In this document: one piece after another, positions 1 to 8,318 of the stretch
Numbering within the stretch: position 1 is the first letter of the stretch
Layout of the letters: each line of letters begins with the position of its first letter
DNA from: Verrucomicrobiales bacterium
Lineage (GTDB): Bacteria; Verrucomicrobiota; Verrucomicrobiia; Verrucomicrobiales; V1-33
DNA: 64,000 nt
Direction: 5' to 3'
NCBI GenBank assembly: GCA_028293125.1
Contig: JAQGPJ010000055.1
Coordinates: 89,753-153,752, forward strand
Position numbers and translations under genes: made by a program
Notes under the pieces: model-generated
Databases searched by the model: none
Seen by the model: the letters and a program-made list of their open reading frames with translations, nothing else
What the model was told of the DNA's origin: nothing

Positions 1-780
1 ATTCAGCCGCAGGCCAAAACGCAGGGCGCGCACCGCGAGCTCCAAATCGGCGTCCTCCAGGACGATAACGGTGTCCATGCCCGAGAGCTCCATCACCGAC
101 GGTGTATTGGTGTCCGCAAGCCGGGCGAGGACGGATCGGCCATTTTCCGAGGAGCCGGTGAAGATGACCTTGTCGGCTCCATAGGCGACCGCCTCGCGCG
201 ATTCAGCCCCGGTGTCACCGAGAATTTCGAGTAATGGGAAAGGAAGACCGGCTGCAAAAGCAAGGCGGGCCACGGCAAGCGCAACGTGGCGCGTGCCCGG
301 AGCAGGTTTAAGGCGGACCGCGTTTCCCGCGACGAGAGCGTGCAGCGTGTGCACGGCGGGGAGAAAAAGCGGGTAATTGCCGGGACCAATGACAAGCACC
401 GTGCCAAAGGGCCGGCGCTGCACTTCAAAGTCCATACCATGCAGCCAAAGCGGGCGGCCTTTCCTGCCATGAAACCGTGGTGCCAGCACCTTCGGGGCGT
501 TGCGCTCAAGCCATTGGCAGGCATCCGCCAGCGGCAGCACCTCGGAGACAAGCTTCTCCGCCAATGGCCGGTCCCGCACCGATGCCGCCTCCGCCGCCAG
601 GGATTCGGCGTTCTCGGCGATCAGATGGCGGAGTCTGCGGATAAACGCCAGCCGGTCGCGCACCGGCGTTTCCTCCCAGCGCAGCTGAGCTGTGCGGACG
701 CCGTCCTGCACGGGGCCAGGATTCCGTCCGCCAGGCGGCGGCTCCTGTCGTGACCGTGCGGTATTGGCAGGCGCATTCAT
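1..780 (-). CDS. Aldehyde dehydrogenase family protein (carotenoid operon), C-terminus beyond window
   Basis: The minus-strand frame beginning with ATG at 778-780 reads about 260 residues of an NAD(P)-dependent aldehyde dehydrogenase and runs off the window edge. Visible are the cofactor-binding segment ending in IGPGNYP, an RLKPAP segment (LKPSE equivalent), an IFTGSSENGR stretch (FTGS motif) and ELSGMDTVIVLEDADLE, which carries the general-base Glu. The catalytic Cys lies outside the window. The start overlaps the stop of the upstream desaturase gene by four bases (ATGA), so translation is probably coupled. Aldehyde dehydrogenases next to CrtN-type desaturases oxidise terminal aldehydes of C30 carotenoids (for example staphyloxanthin). 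That role is inferred here from context. An alternative ATG lies at 774-776. Confidence 0.8.
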   Translation of the reverse strand, partial: MNAPANTARSRQEPPPGGRNPGPVQDGVRTAQLRWEETPVRDRLAFIRRLRHLIAENAESLAAEAASVRDRPLAEKLVSEVLPLADACQWLERNAPKVLAPRFHGRKGRPLWLHGMDFEVQRRPFGTVLVIGPGNYPLFLPAVHTLHALVAGNAVRLKPAPGTRHVALAVARLAFAAGLPFPLLEILGDTGAESREAVAYGADKVIFTGSSENGRSVLARLADTNTPSVMELSGMDTVIVLEDADLELAVRALRFGLRLN

Positions 781-2351
781 GGGAGGGAGCGTGCGGCTTC
801 CAGAATTGATTCGGGAGCGTTGAGCATCGGGGCGGACACGATGCCTGATCCACTGGATGGAAAGTGAACCGGCTTCACTCCCAGGTCGGCGAGCAGCAGC
901 CGGGTGCTGATGCGCGCGCTTTCAAAAATGACCGGCAGACCACTGCCCGGATGGGTGCCGCCGCCCACCAGGTAAATACCGTCCACATCCTCAAAGCGGT
1001 TCCGGGGCCTCAGGTGCAGCATCTGATCGAGGCTGTGGGCCAAGTTGAAGGTGGCCCCGAGGTGGATGTCATACTGGGTGTCCCAATCAGCGGGGGTGAC
1101 GATGCGTTCGAAGCGGATGCGGCGCTCAATATCGGTGAAGCCGGCCTTCTCGATCTGTTTCAGCATTTTGGCGCGGAAGCGCTCCCGCTCCCGGGGCCAA
1201 TCCACATTGGGGTGCTGATGCGTGACCGGTGCGAGAACGTAAAGGGTGCTGCACCCGGCAGGAGCCATCGATGGATCGGTGACGCAGGCATTCTGCACAT
1301 AGAACGAGGGATCGTCCGAAAGCACATGCCGCCGTTCGATCTCATCGAGATTGCGCGCGTAGTCAGCAGCGATGTGGATGCTGTGATGCGGCAGGTCGAA
1401 GGCGCCCTCCACGCCCAAGTACATCATGAAGGTGGAGCAGGAGAATTTCTTACTGGCAATTTTGCGGTCACTCCAGCGGCGGCGCAGACCGTCAGGCACG
1501 AGGCGGTGCATCGACCGCGCGAAGTCGGCATTCATCACAATGGCGCGCGCTTTCTCCACTCCCGCCGCCGTCCGCACTCCGACCGCGCGCCGGCCTTCGA
1601 AAAGCACTTCCTCCACTGGCGAATCGAGGACGATTTCAACCCCCAGCCGCTGCGCCGTCCGCGCCATCGCCGCCGTGACCGCCGCGCATCCTCCCAGCGG
1701 ATGGAAGACGCCGTATTCATATTCAAGAAAGGAAAGGATTGAAAAAAGACTCGGACAGCGGAACGGCGACATGCCGAGATACTTTGATTGGAAGGAGAAC
1801 GCCAGCCGGATGCGCGGATCCCGGAAAAAGCGCCCGAGATAGGTGTCCATCGACTGATGGGGCCGGAGCATCGGCAGCATTTTCAGGAGGCGTGTCTGCG
1901 CAAGGTCCTGCCAGCCCAGAAATGGCAGCCCAAGGCACGGCTCCATGCAGGCAAGTTTCTGCCGGTTCTCCTTAAGAAACCGCCGGAAGCCTGGAGCATC
2001 CGCCGGCGCGATGGCCGCGATCTCCCGCTCCATGCGTTCTATATCCGGTGTGGCGTCAATCTTTCCGCCACTGCCGAAAAGGATGCGGTACTGCGGGTCG
2101 AGCCGCACCATGGGCACCTCTTCGGCAAGCGATGTCCCGGCGGCTTGAAAAATTTCATCCAGCACACGGGGATAGAGGAAAAACGTGGGTCCCAGATCAA
2201 ACCTGAAGCCATCCGCCTCAATCGCCGAAGTGCGCCCGCCGACGGTCGGCAGCCGCTCGATGATTTTTACCTTCAGCCCTTGGGCGGCAAGCAGGATCGC
2301 GGAGGCAAGCCCGCCGGGGCCGGCACCGATGATGATGGCGTCGTGTTTCAC
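777..2351 (-). CDS. Phytoene/diapophytoene desaturase-like FAD oxidoreductase (CrtI/CrtN family)
   Basis: A 524-residue flavoprotein. The N-terminus carries the dinucleotide-binding motif GAGPGG at residues 9-14 followed by a GGRTSAIEADGFRFDLGPTF stretch typical of CrtI-family desaturases and oxygenases. The C-terminus carries GGGTHPGSGLPVIFESA, the family's second FAD signature. The length is normal for CrtI/CrtN/CrtNb. It should introduce double bonds into, or oxidise, phytoene, diapophytoene or a derived carotenoid at the membrane. The sequence alone does not separate desaturase from terminal oxidase (CrtP/CrtNb). The adjoining aldehyde dehydrogenase favours a C30 (squalene/diapophytoene) route with oxidised ends. 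It lies 12 bp downstream of the DUF2892 gene and overlaps the dehydrogenase by 4 bp, so the three genes form one minus-strand operon facing a CarH-like regulator. Confidence 0.88.
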   Translation of the reverse strand: MKHDAIIIGAGPGGLASAILLAAQGLKVKIIERLPTVGGRTSAIEADGFRFDLGPTFFLYPRVLDEIFQAAGTSLAEEVPMVRLDPQYRILFGSGGKIDATPDIERMEREIAAIAPADAPGFRRFLKENRQKLACMEPCLGLPFLGWQDLAQTRLLKMLPMLRPHQSMDTYLGRFFRDPRIRLAFSFQSKYLGMSPFRCPSLFSILSFLEYEYGVFHPLGGCAAVTAAMARTAQRLGVEIVLDSPVEEVLFEGRRAVGVRTAAGVEKARAIVMNADFARSMHRLVPDGLRRRWSDRKIASKKFSCSTFMMYLGVEGAFDLPHHSIHIAADYARNLDEIERRHVLSDDPSFYVQNACVTDPSMAPAGCSTLYVLAPVTHQHPNVDWPRERERFRAKMLKQIEKAGFTDIERRIRFERIVTPADWDTQYDIHLGATFNLAHSLDQMLHLRPRNRFEDVDGIYLVGGGTHPGSGLPVIFESARISTRLLLADLGVKPVHFPSSGSGIVSAPMLNAPESILEAARSLP

Positions 2352-2363
2352 AGGGCAGCAGGG

Positions 2364-2570
2364 TCAGAATTTTGTCTTTACTCCGCAGGCCCGGAGTGCG
2401 CACCAGCCACGCGCCGCCTCGAAGGCCACAAAGGCTGCCGAGACACCGAGCACAAAGGCGGCGGCACGGGAATGGGGCCATGCGCAGACAGCGCCTACAA
2501 CCAGACCAAGAGCGCCGGCGGCGCGGATAAGGCGGCCTTTCGGGCCTATATTCGGACTGAGAAAAGACAT
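2364..2570 (-). CDS. DUF2892-like small inner-membrane protein
   Basis: A 68-residue protein starting MSFLSPNIGPKGRLIRAAG. It has two hydrophobic segments (about residues 17-30 and 37-52) and ends with GWCALRACGVKTKF. The layout NIG-x-RxIR, two short membrane helices, then a GxCxLxxxxGIxT-like tail matches DUF2892 (YgaP C-terminal-type) membrane proteins. Its function is unknown. It is the first gene of the carotenoid operon and ends 12 bp before the desaturase, which suggests light-regulated co-expression. It could be a structural membrane protein of the pigment machinery, but nothing in the sequence proves that. Confidence 0.65.
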   Translation of the reverse strand: MSFLSPNIGPKGRLIRAAGALGLVVGAVCAWPHSRAAAFVLGVSAAFVAFEAARGWCALRACGVKTKF

Positions 2571-2597
2571 GGCGCAGTGCTTGGAAAGCTGCGCCAG

Positions 2598-2694
2598 TGT
2601 CTAAGTCTTGTCTAAGTATGTCAACCTAAACTTGGACAATATTTCGGTGACACGCCGATTTTGATTGGCTGCTGTCTAGTTTGTGTCTAGTTGT
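2598..2694. promoter_or_regulatory. CarH/LitR-type operator: two pairs of 11-bp direct repeats
   Basis: The divergent control region contains TGTCTAAGTCT at 2598-2608 followed without a gap by TGTCTAAGTAT at 2609-2619. A second pair, TGTCTAGTTTG at 2673-2683 and TGTCTAGTTGT at 2684-2694, lies 65 bp further on. Both pairs have an exact 11-bp period. Characterised CarH operators also consist of direct repeats with 11-bp spacing overlapping the -35 region. On the minus strand a TTGACA hexamer (complement of 2619-2624) lies next to the first pair and could be the -35 box of the carotenoid operon. The second pair overlaps the possible start of the regulator gene, which suggests autoregulation. The repeats are seen directly; binding is inferred. 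Confidence 0.7.
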
Positions 2695-3645
2695 GCCCGA
2701 TCCGTGTCCACCTCCTACTCCATTCAAGCCGCCGCCGACCGCACCGGCCTCACGCCCCATGTGATCCGTGCGTGGGAACGGCGTTACAAAGCCATTGAGC
2801 CTGAGCGTTCCTTGGGGAGACACCGGCTGTATTCCGAAGACGAGATTCAGCGGCTGTCCATGCTGCGCCGTGCTGTCGAAGCCGGACACAGCATCGGGCG
2901 GATTGCACGTCTGAGCGCGGGTGAGCTGGGAGCGCTCATCGCGGATTGTCCATCGGCCGAGCCTTTCAGCGCGTCGGCATCCGCCACCGATTCCGCTGCG
3001 CCTTTCCGTGCCCGGGCAATGGCTGCGGTCGAACTTTTCGACACTGCGGCGCTTGAAACCGCGCTCCGGAACTCACTCCTCGAACTCAGCCACAACGGGC
3101 TTCTGCAGATGGTGGTGGCACCGCTCGCGGAGGAAATCGGGGAACGCTGGCGCAGCGGTCAAATCACGGCGGCCCACGAGCATTTTTTCACTTCGGGAGT
3201 GAAGGTGTTTCTGGGCCAGCTGACGCGGCAGTTCGCGTTGCCGGCCACCGCGCCGCGGATTATCGTCAGCACGCCGGCGGGGCAGCTGCACGAGCTTGGG
3301 GCGGTCATGGCCGCCGCCGCCGCCGCCAACCTCGGCTGGCACCCGGTTTATCTCGGTGTCAGCCTGCCCGCGCATGAAATCGCAGGTGCCGCGCTCCGCA
3401 GTGATGCCGTCGCCGTCGCGCTCAGCATTGTTTATCCTGAGGATGATCCGGGGCTCGCTGGCGAACTGACCGAACTGGCCCGGTTGCTCCCTGCCAGCAT
3501 CCGGATCATGGCGGGCGGCCGCGCCGCGCGCGGATACTTCGAAACGCTGGCCCGCATCGGCGCGCTGTACGCCGACAGCATCGGGGAATTCGGCACCCAG
3601 CTTGACTCACTGCGCCGCGGCTCCGCCAAACACGGCCTTGTCTGA
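2683..3645 (+). CDS. CarH/LitR-type MerR-family B12-dependent photoreceptor repressor
   Basis: A 320-residue regulator. Residues 12-80 are a MerR winged helix (YSIQAAADRTGLTPHVIRAWERRY). Residues 110-180 form a B12-cap helical domain with W156-x9-E166-H167, the light-sensing WxxxxxxxxxEH signature of CarH. Residues 190-300 form the cobalamin-binding Rossmann domain with H203 in QLHELG as the likely lower axial ligand. Known CarH proteins bind adenosylcobalamin, repress carotenoid genes as tetramers in the dark, and release DNA in light. Its divergent position to a desaturase operon with 11-bp operator repeats fits that role. The start is uncertain: GTG 2683 lies inside an operator repeat, and GTG 2704 would give a protein 7 residues shorter. 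No Shine-Dalgarno sequence is seen for either. Confidence 0.85.
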   Translation: MSSCARSVSTSYSIQAAADRTGLTPHVIRAWERRYKAIEPERSLGRHRLYSEDEIQRLSMLRRAVEAGHSIGRIARLSAGELGALIADCPSAEPFSASASATDSAAPFRARAMAAVELFDTAALETALRNSLLELSHNGLLQMVVAPLAEEIGERWRSGQITAAHEHFFTSGVKVFLGQLTRQFALPATAPRIIVSTPAGQLHELGAVMAAAAAANLGWHPVYLGVSLPAHEIAGAALRSDAVAVALSIVYPEDDPGLAGELTELARLLPASIRIMAGGRAARGYFETLARIGALYADSIGEFGTQLDSLRRGSAKHGLV

Positions 3646-3788
3646 CGGACGCTGGCAATCGGGGAAGCCGAAGCTTTGAGGCGTGGCTTCAAACACTGTA
3701 CCCTGCCAGGACAGCAGCGGGAACCAGAATGCGGCCACAGCCATGCATTTTTAGAAAACGTCTTGGATGCCAAGTGCCTGGATTCGGC
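3646..3788. other. Convergent intergenic region, no clear feature
   Basis: 143 bp between the convergent CarH-like gene and the ABC cluster. A short GAAGCC/GGCTTC inverted repeat around 3665-3705 could help end transcription, but it has no T tract. No ORF of substance was found. Confidence 0.3.
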
Positions 3789-4769
3789 TCACTTGGAAAG
3801 CTGCGGGGGAGGAAGCAGCGGAGTTTCCGTGCCAAGGGTGGTATTGGCGGGGCTGGCACCGGCGCTGATGCCATTTCCATTGCCGTTGTTTTCATTTGTG
3901 CCCACGCTCTTTCCCAAAGGATTAGGAGTCGCCCTCCGGCGTTTGTTCTCCATGTCCTGCAGAATCTCCGCCGCTTGGGCGGCCACTTCGGGCGGCAGTT
4001 CAGCGTCGGGTTTCTGCGCTTTGACGTAGGGGAAAATCTTTACCAGCAGGAAAGTGCCGGTGGGAGTGCGGTCCTTGTCCGGCTCCGGGCCGGAGTTGTA
4101 CATGTCCAGCAGCAGAGGCCAGACCTCCAGTTCCCGGCCCGGGATGCGGGCAATGCAGTAGACATGGAACCGCCAGAGGAAGCGGCGTCTGGGAGAAGCC
4201 TCATATGCCCGCTTGTACCAATAGGCGGCCTCTTCATTGCTGGCGCGCTTGTTGCGACGGTCCTCGGAGATATAGCCCAGCTTCCACATCAGGCGGGCCT
4301 CATCCGGCAGATAGCGCAGGGCCTCTTTCCTCACCGCCATGGCGCGGTCCACAAACTTCTGGCGCACCCAGGAATCGACATCCGTCCGCAGCCGGTCGCG
4401 GTAGAGCATATCTTCATAGGCCTCGGGAAAACTGGCCTCGGCCTGGAAGTCCCAATAGTGAAACTCCCGCGGCTGCAGTTGGGCGCAAAGCTTGTAGGCG
4501 GCCTCCACCTTGGCCCAGTTGCCCTGCTGCCAAGCGGTCAGATTCTCCAGTTCGATCGCACTGGCCATCAGCGACCGAAAGCCACCCAGCACCGCGATGA
4601 ACACACTCTGCCCCAACTCCTCGCGCAGCGTGAGGTTCAGCGGCTCCTCGGCAAGGTGTTTGGCGCGCATCCCAGTCGAAAAAGCCCTCTCCAAAGGCAG
4701 CCGCAGGGCGCCTCCTGCCGTGAGAATGATGGCGGCCAGCAGCACTTTGACAGGACGGACGCTGAGCAT
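3789..4769 (-). CDS. Membrane-anchored protein of an ABC exporter cluster, unknown function
   Basis: Starting from ATG 4769 this is 326 residues (a GTG at 4814 would add 15). The N-terminus (MLSVRPVKVLLAAIILTAGGALRL) is a single membrane anchor or uncleaved signal. The remainder is helical with TPR-like spacing (AWQQGNWAKVEAAYKLC, EEAAYWYKRAYEA), followed by a Pro-rich low-complexity tail that includes NGNGNG. It is the third gene of a minus-strand cluster with an ABC ATPase and an ABC-2 permease, so it probably works with that exporter on the periplasmic side. I do not recognise a named family. Confidence 0.6.
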   Translation of the reverse strand: MLSVRPVKVLLAAIILTAGGALRLPLERAFSTGMRAKHLAEEPLNLTLREELGQSVFIAVLGGFRSLMASAIELENLTAWQQGNWAKVEAAYKLCAQLQPREFHYWDFQAEASFPEAYEDMLYRDRLRTDVDSWVRQKFVDRAMAVRKEALRYLPDEARLMWKLGYISEDRRNKRASNEEAAYWYKRAYEASPRRRFLWRFHVYCIARIPGRELEVWPLLLDMYNSGPEPDKDRTPTGTFLLVKIFPYVKAQKPDAELPPEVAAQAAEILQDMENKRRRATPNPLGKSVGTNENNGNGNGISAGASPANTTLGTETPLLPPPQLSK

Positions 4770-4842
4770 GGGGAGGAAAAGAGATGAAATGAAAGGATGG
4801 GATGAATGAAACACCCGGCTGCGGGCTGATCCGAAAGGGACA

Positions 4843-5826
4843 TCAGATTTCCTTGTCCGAGAACATGACGTAGGCCGCCAGGAGGTGGATCACCATGTAA
4901 ACCAGCGTCAGGCCTGTCATTTTCAGCATGATCAGTCCCTCCACAACGGTGCCGCTAACCACCGCATCCACGATGTCAAAACCTTTGAAATCCGGAAAAA
5001 CCAGCGACACGGCACCGGCAATGATACGCGGCACCGTGCTGGCGTCCTGCCCCAGAAAAACATCGCGCGCCAGCGACTGCGCCTGGCCGATGATCATGAC
5101 CGCCAGCGAGGACATGATGGTGAAGATCGTGGAGCTGGCGAAGGTGGACAGCAGCAGGGTGGTCCCCGTCAGCACCACGGCCTTTAGAAACACCGCCAGC
5201 ACACCGAACTGAAGATTCCACGTCATCCCCTGCTTGAGAATGGTCTCCTGCACTTGGGAGATGCTGGCATCCCGCGCATCCGGGCTGGGGAACTTCATGG
5301 CGCTGAGCACCTCCATCTGGGTGGAAATAATGGACTGCGTCTTCAGATGGAGCACAACGCAGAACAGCGTGTCCATCAGCAGCAGGGAGATCAGGATCAG
5401 CCACACCACCCCCAGCATTTTGCCCAGCAGATACTCCAGACGCGGCACCGGCTTGCAGAGAATGGTGTAGATAGTGCGGTCCTCGATGTCCCGCGGCAGC
5501 AGCAGCGCGGTGCCGGCGATGGCGAAAAGCATGCTGAACAGGGACATGGCCGCCAGGGAGACGTCTTTCAGCAGCTTCAGCTGCCCCTCCGTCTCCAGAT
5601 CCGCGAAGGCGAAACTGGAGGCGATGACGGCCACGGCGAAAATGGCCATGAAGTAAAACACCTTCATGCGCACCAGCTGGGTGAAGGTGCCGCCAGCAAT
5701 GGTGATCACGCGGCCCGGGGAGAAAATACGGTGCCGGGTGGGTGCGGGTGCCCCCTGAGGGACAGCGACCGGGACGGTGGTGGAGGAAAGGAGGGAGTCG
5801 GTGGCCATGATCCTGTTATTTGACAT
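4843..5826 (-). CDS. ABC-2 type transporter permease
   Basis: A 327-residue integral membrane protein. A cytoplasmic N-terminus is followed by about six hydrophobic helices: VFYFMAIFAVAVIASSFAF, FSMLFAIAGTALLL, MLGVVWLILISLLLMDTLFC, GVLAVFLKAVVLTGTTLLLS, IMSSLAVMIIG, and a last one near the end. RDIEDRTIYTILCKPVPRLEYLLGKMLG is the ABC-2 conserved loop contacting the ATPase. Its ORF overlaps the ATPase gene by 11 bp, so the two are co-translated. The substrate cannot be read from sequence. Permeases of this type with a NatA-like ATPase export lipids, antibiotics or peptides, or support gliding and secretion machinery. Confidence 0.8.
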   Translation of the reverse strand: MSNNRIMATDSLLSSTTVPVAVPQGAPAPTRHRIFSPGRVITIAGGTFTQLVRMKVFYFMAIFAVAVIASSFAFADLETEGQLKLLKDVSLAAMSLFSMLFAIAGTALLLPRDIEDRTIYTILCKPVPRLEYLLGKMLGVVWLILISLLLMDTLFCVVLHLKTQSIISTQMEVLSAMKFPSPDARDASISQVQETILKQGMTWNLQFGVLAVFLKAVVLTGTTLLLSTFASSTIFTIMSSLAVMIIGQAQSLARDVFLGQDASTVPRIIAGAVSLVFPDFKGFDIVDAVVSGTVVEGLIMLKMTGLTLVYMVIHLLAAYVMFSDKEI

Positions 5827-6697
5827 ATTCCCGGGTCTCCACCGCCGAGCCGTCAGTGACTTCGAGGAAAAGCCGCTCCAGGGTGGTGCGGGGGTGGCCC
5901 ATAGTCAGGAGATCGGTGACGGGATGGGAGGAGATCAGCGCCCGGACCGCCTTCAGAACCTCCGGGGTGGCATTGCGCAGGAGGATTTCCGTCTGGTCCT
6001 CCACGCTCATGAGCTCGGACAGCGCTCCCTCCTTCACCAGTTTGCCTTTGTAAATAATTCCCACGCGGTCACAGACCTCCTGCACCTGCTCCAGAAGGTG
6101 GGAGGACAGGATGACGGTTATGCCCTGCTCCCGCAGCGCCAGGATAAGGTCCCGGATCTTCCGCGATCCGCCGGGGTCCACCCCCGCCGTAGGCTCATCC
6201 AGCACCACCAGCCGGGGCCGGTGGATGATGGCCTGAGCCAGGCCGATGCGCTGCAGCATGCCTTTGGAATACCCCGCCAGACGGCGGTCGGCGGCGTGCT
6301 CCAAGTCCACCAGCGCCAGCAGTTCCCCGATGCGGTCCTTCAGCGCCGACCCGGTGATGCCGCAGAGTTTGCCGTAAAAAACCAAGGTCTCGCGCCCGGT
6401 CAAATGGCGGTAAAAGTAAGGATTCTCAGGCAGAAAACCCACGTCCTCCCGGCTGTCCACGCGGGCGCTGTCGCGGCCGAAGATCGAGCACTTTCCCTCC
6501 GTGGCCCGCAGCAGGCCCAGCAGGACCTTCATGGTGGTGCTTTTCCCGGAGCCATTGGGGCCGATAAGGCCGTAAATCTGGCCGGCGGCGATATCGAACG
6601 ACACATCCTGAACGGCTGTCACCGTCTGCCGGCGCAGCGTGGGCAGCCGGAAGATCCGGGTGAGATGCTGAATGGAGACGGCGGGAACTTCGGACAT
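5816..6697 (-). CDS. ABC transporter ATP-binding protein (CcmA/NatA-like)
   Basis: A 293-residue nucleotide-binding subunit. Walker A is GPNGSGKST near residue 42, the signature is YSKGMLQRIGLAQ, Walker B is LVVLDEPTAGVDP, and the switch His is in SSHLLEQV. The C-terminal 60-70 residues (EILLRNATPEVLKAVRALI) are the small regulatory extension seen in drug- and lipid-export ATPases of this class. It is the first gene of the three-gene exporter cluster and overlaps the permease by 11 bp. It supplies ATP hydrolysis for the adjacent ABC-2 permease. Confidence 0.88.
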   Translation of the reverse strand: MSEVPAVSIQHLTRIFRLPTLRRQTVTAVQDVSFDIAAGQIYGLIGPNGSGKSTTMKVLLGLLRATEGKCSIFGRDSARVDSREDVGFLPENPYFYRHLTGRETLVFYGKLCGITGSALKDRIGELLALVDLEHAADRRLAGYSKGMLQRIGLAQAIIHRPRLVVLDEPTAGVDPGGSRKIRDLILALREQGITVILSSHLLEQVQEVCDRVGIIYKGKLVKEGALSELMSVEDQTEILLRNATPEVLKAVRALISSHPVTDLLTMGHPRTTLERLFLEVTDGSAVETREYVK

Positions 6698-6825
6698 GAG
6701 GGGGGGATTGCAGCCGCGAGGTTAGCAATTTCCCCGCACGCGGCAAGTCTGATCATGCCGGTGGCCTAAATTCCTGTCAGCGTCTTTCCAATGATCCCTT
6801 CACCTTTCCCCTGCCCCGCCGGCCC

Positions 6826-8241
6826 TCACCACGGCAGAGAGAAGGTTTTCACGGTGGTCATGAAGCGCATGGCCTCAATAACGCCCTCCTTGATGCCGAG
6901 CCCGCTGTCCCTGATGCCGCCGAACGGACTGAGCTCCAGCCGGTAGCCGGGGATTTCGTTGACATTGACCGTGCCGGCGCGGATGCCCTTCACGGCTTTG
7001 ATGGCGGACTCCATGGAGCGCGTGACGATGCCGCTGGAAAGTCCGTAGGACGTGGCATTGGAAAGGGCGATGGCGTCATCCAAGTCCTTCACCGCATAAA
7101 TCGGGGCCAAGGGACCAAAGCATTCACAGGTGGCCAGATGCGCGGTCCGCGGGACATTGGCCAGAACGGTGGGCGGCATGAGAGCACCCTGACAACGGCC
7201 GCCCAGCAGGATTTCCGCCCCCACGGACTCCGCTTGGCGCACCGCCGCCTCCAGAGACTGCGCGGCTTTTTCGTCAATGACGGTGCCAACCCGCGTGGCC
7301 TCATCAGTAGGATCACCGGAGGTGTAAGTGCGGGCGAGGGCAAGGAAGCGCTCCGTGAAGGCGGCGAGCACCCGCTCCTGCACCAGGAGGCGGCGCACGG
7401 CGGTGCAGCGCTGGCCGCTGTTGCGGAAGCAGCCCTCGCAGGCCAGCAGGGCGGCAAGATCGAGATCCGCATCCTCCAGCACGATGAGCGGGGAATGCCC
7501 GCCAAGTTCCAGACAGGTCTTTTTGTAGCCGGCGGTCCCCGCGATTTCCTTGCCCACGGCGGCGCTTCCCGTGAAAGTGACCAGATCCACCCGTTCATCC
7601 CGGATCAGAGGGCGGGTGATTTCATCCAGCGGACCGTGGACGCAGCTCAGCAGATGGCCAGGGAGTCCGGCCTCGTAAAGCAGCTCTGTCAGGCGGATGG
7701 CAGTGAGCGGCGTTTTCTCCGAGGGCTTCAGGATCACGGGCGCGCCCACGGCAATGGCGGGGGCCAGCTTGTGGGCGACCTGATTGAGCGGATGGTTGAA
7801 GGGGGTGATGGCCGCGATGAGTCCCAGCGGCTCGCGCAGGGTGAAGATTTTTCGCGCCTTGCCGGTCTGGGAAATATCGCAGGAGAAGATCTGGCCGTCA
7901 TCGCGCAGCGCCTCCATGGCCGCGAAGGTGAAAACATCGCAGGCACGCCCGACCTCGTAGCGGGTCTCGCGCAGGCACAGGCCGGACTCGGCGGTGATAA
8001 GCCGGGCGAACTCCTCCCGCCGGACCTCCAGCAGGCCGCCGGTTCTGGCCAGGATATGGCTGCGCTCATAGCGGGTCAAAGGCTCATGCGGGTCCAAGTG
8101 GGCTGTGATGGCCTGCTCCAGCTGGGCGCGGGTGATGGCCGCGGCGCGCCCGGCGGGTTCACGGTTCCAAGGATTGAGGACCTCAATCCAGGAGCCGCTC
8201 TCAACGGCGGTGCCGGCGATGTAACTGGGAAGGGAGAGCAT
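6826..8241 (-). CDS. phnY: Phosphonoacetaldehyde dehydrogenase (PhnY-like aldehyde dehydrogenase)
   Basis: A 471-residue aldehyde dehydrogenase from ATG 8241 (a longer frame from 8280 would add 13 residues). It has the oxyanion Asn (TPFNHP, N149), the cofactor Lys (LKPSEKTP, K172), FTGS at 223-226, the general base E245 (ELGGHSP) and catalytic C279 in GQRCTAV. The R-C pair matches the phosphonate-binding Arg next to the nucleophile known in PhnY. It should oxidise phosphonoacetaldehyde to phosphonoacetate with NAD+. The assignment rests on the neighbouring phosphonoacetate hydrolase, which uses exactly that product. Without that neighbour it would be called only an ALDH-superfamily member. 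No phnW aminotransferase is in the window. Confidence 0.8.
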   Translation of the reverse strand: MLSLPSYIAGTAVESGSWIEVLNPWNREPAGRAAAITRAQLEQAITAHLDPHEPLTRYERSHILARTGGLLEVRREEFARLITAESGLCLRETRYEVGRACDVFTFAAMEALRDDGQIFSCDISQTGKARKIFTLREPLGLIAAITPFNHPLNQVAHKLAPAIAVGAPVILKPSEKTPLTAIRLTELLYEAGLPGHLLSCVHGPLDEITRPLIRDERVDLVTFTGSAAVGKEIAGTAGYKKTCLELGGHSPLIVLEDADLDLAALLACEGCFRNSGQRCTAVRRLLVQERVLAAFTERFLALARTYTSGDPTDEATRVGTVIDEKAAQSLEAAVRQAESVGAEILLGGRCQGALMPPTVLANVPRTAHLATCECFGPLAPIYAVKDLDDAIALSNATSYGLSSGIVTRSMESAIKAVKGIRAGTVNVNEIPGYRLELSPFGGIRDSGLGIKEGVIEAMRFMTTVKTFSLPW

Positions 8242-8318
8242 GACGGATGATTTCAGAGACGGATGGCCGCGCGCTGCCACTGCCGGACATGCGCTTGGAG
8301 ATGTCCGGCCGCGCAGGG

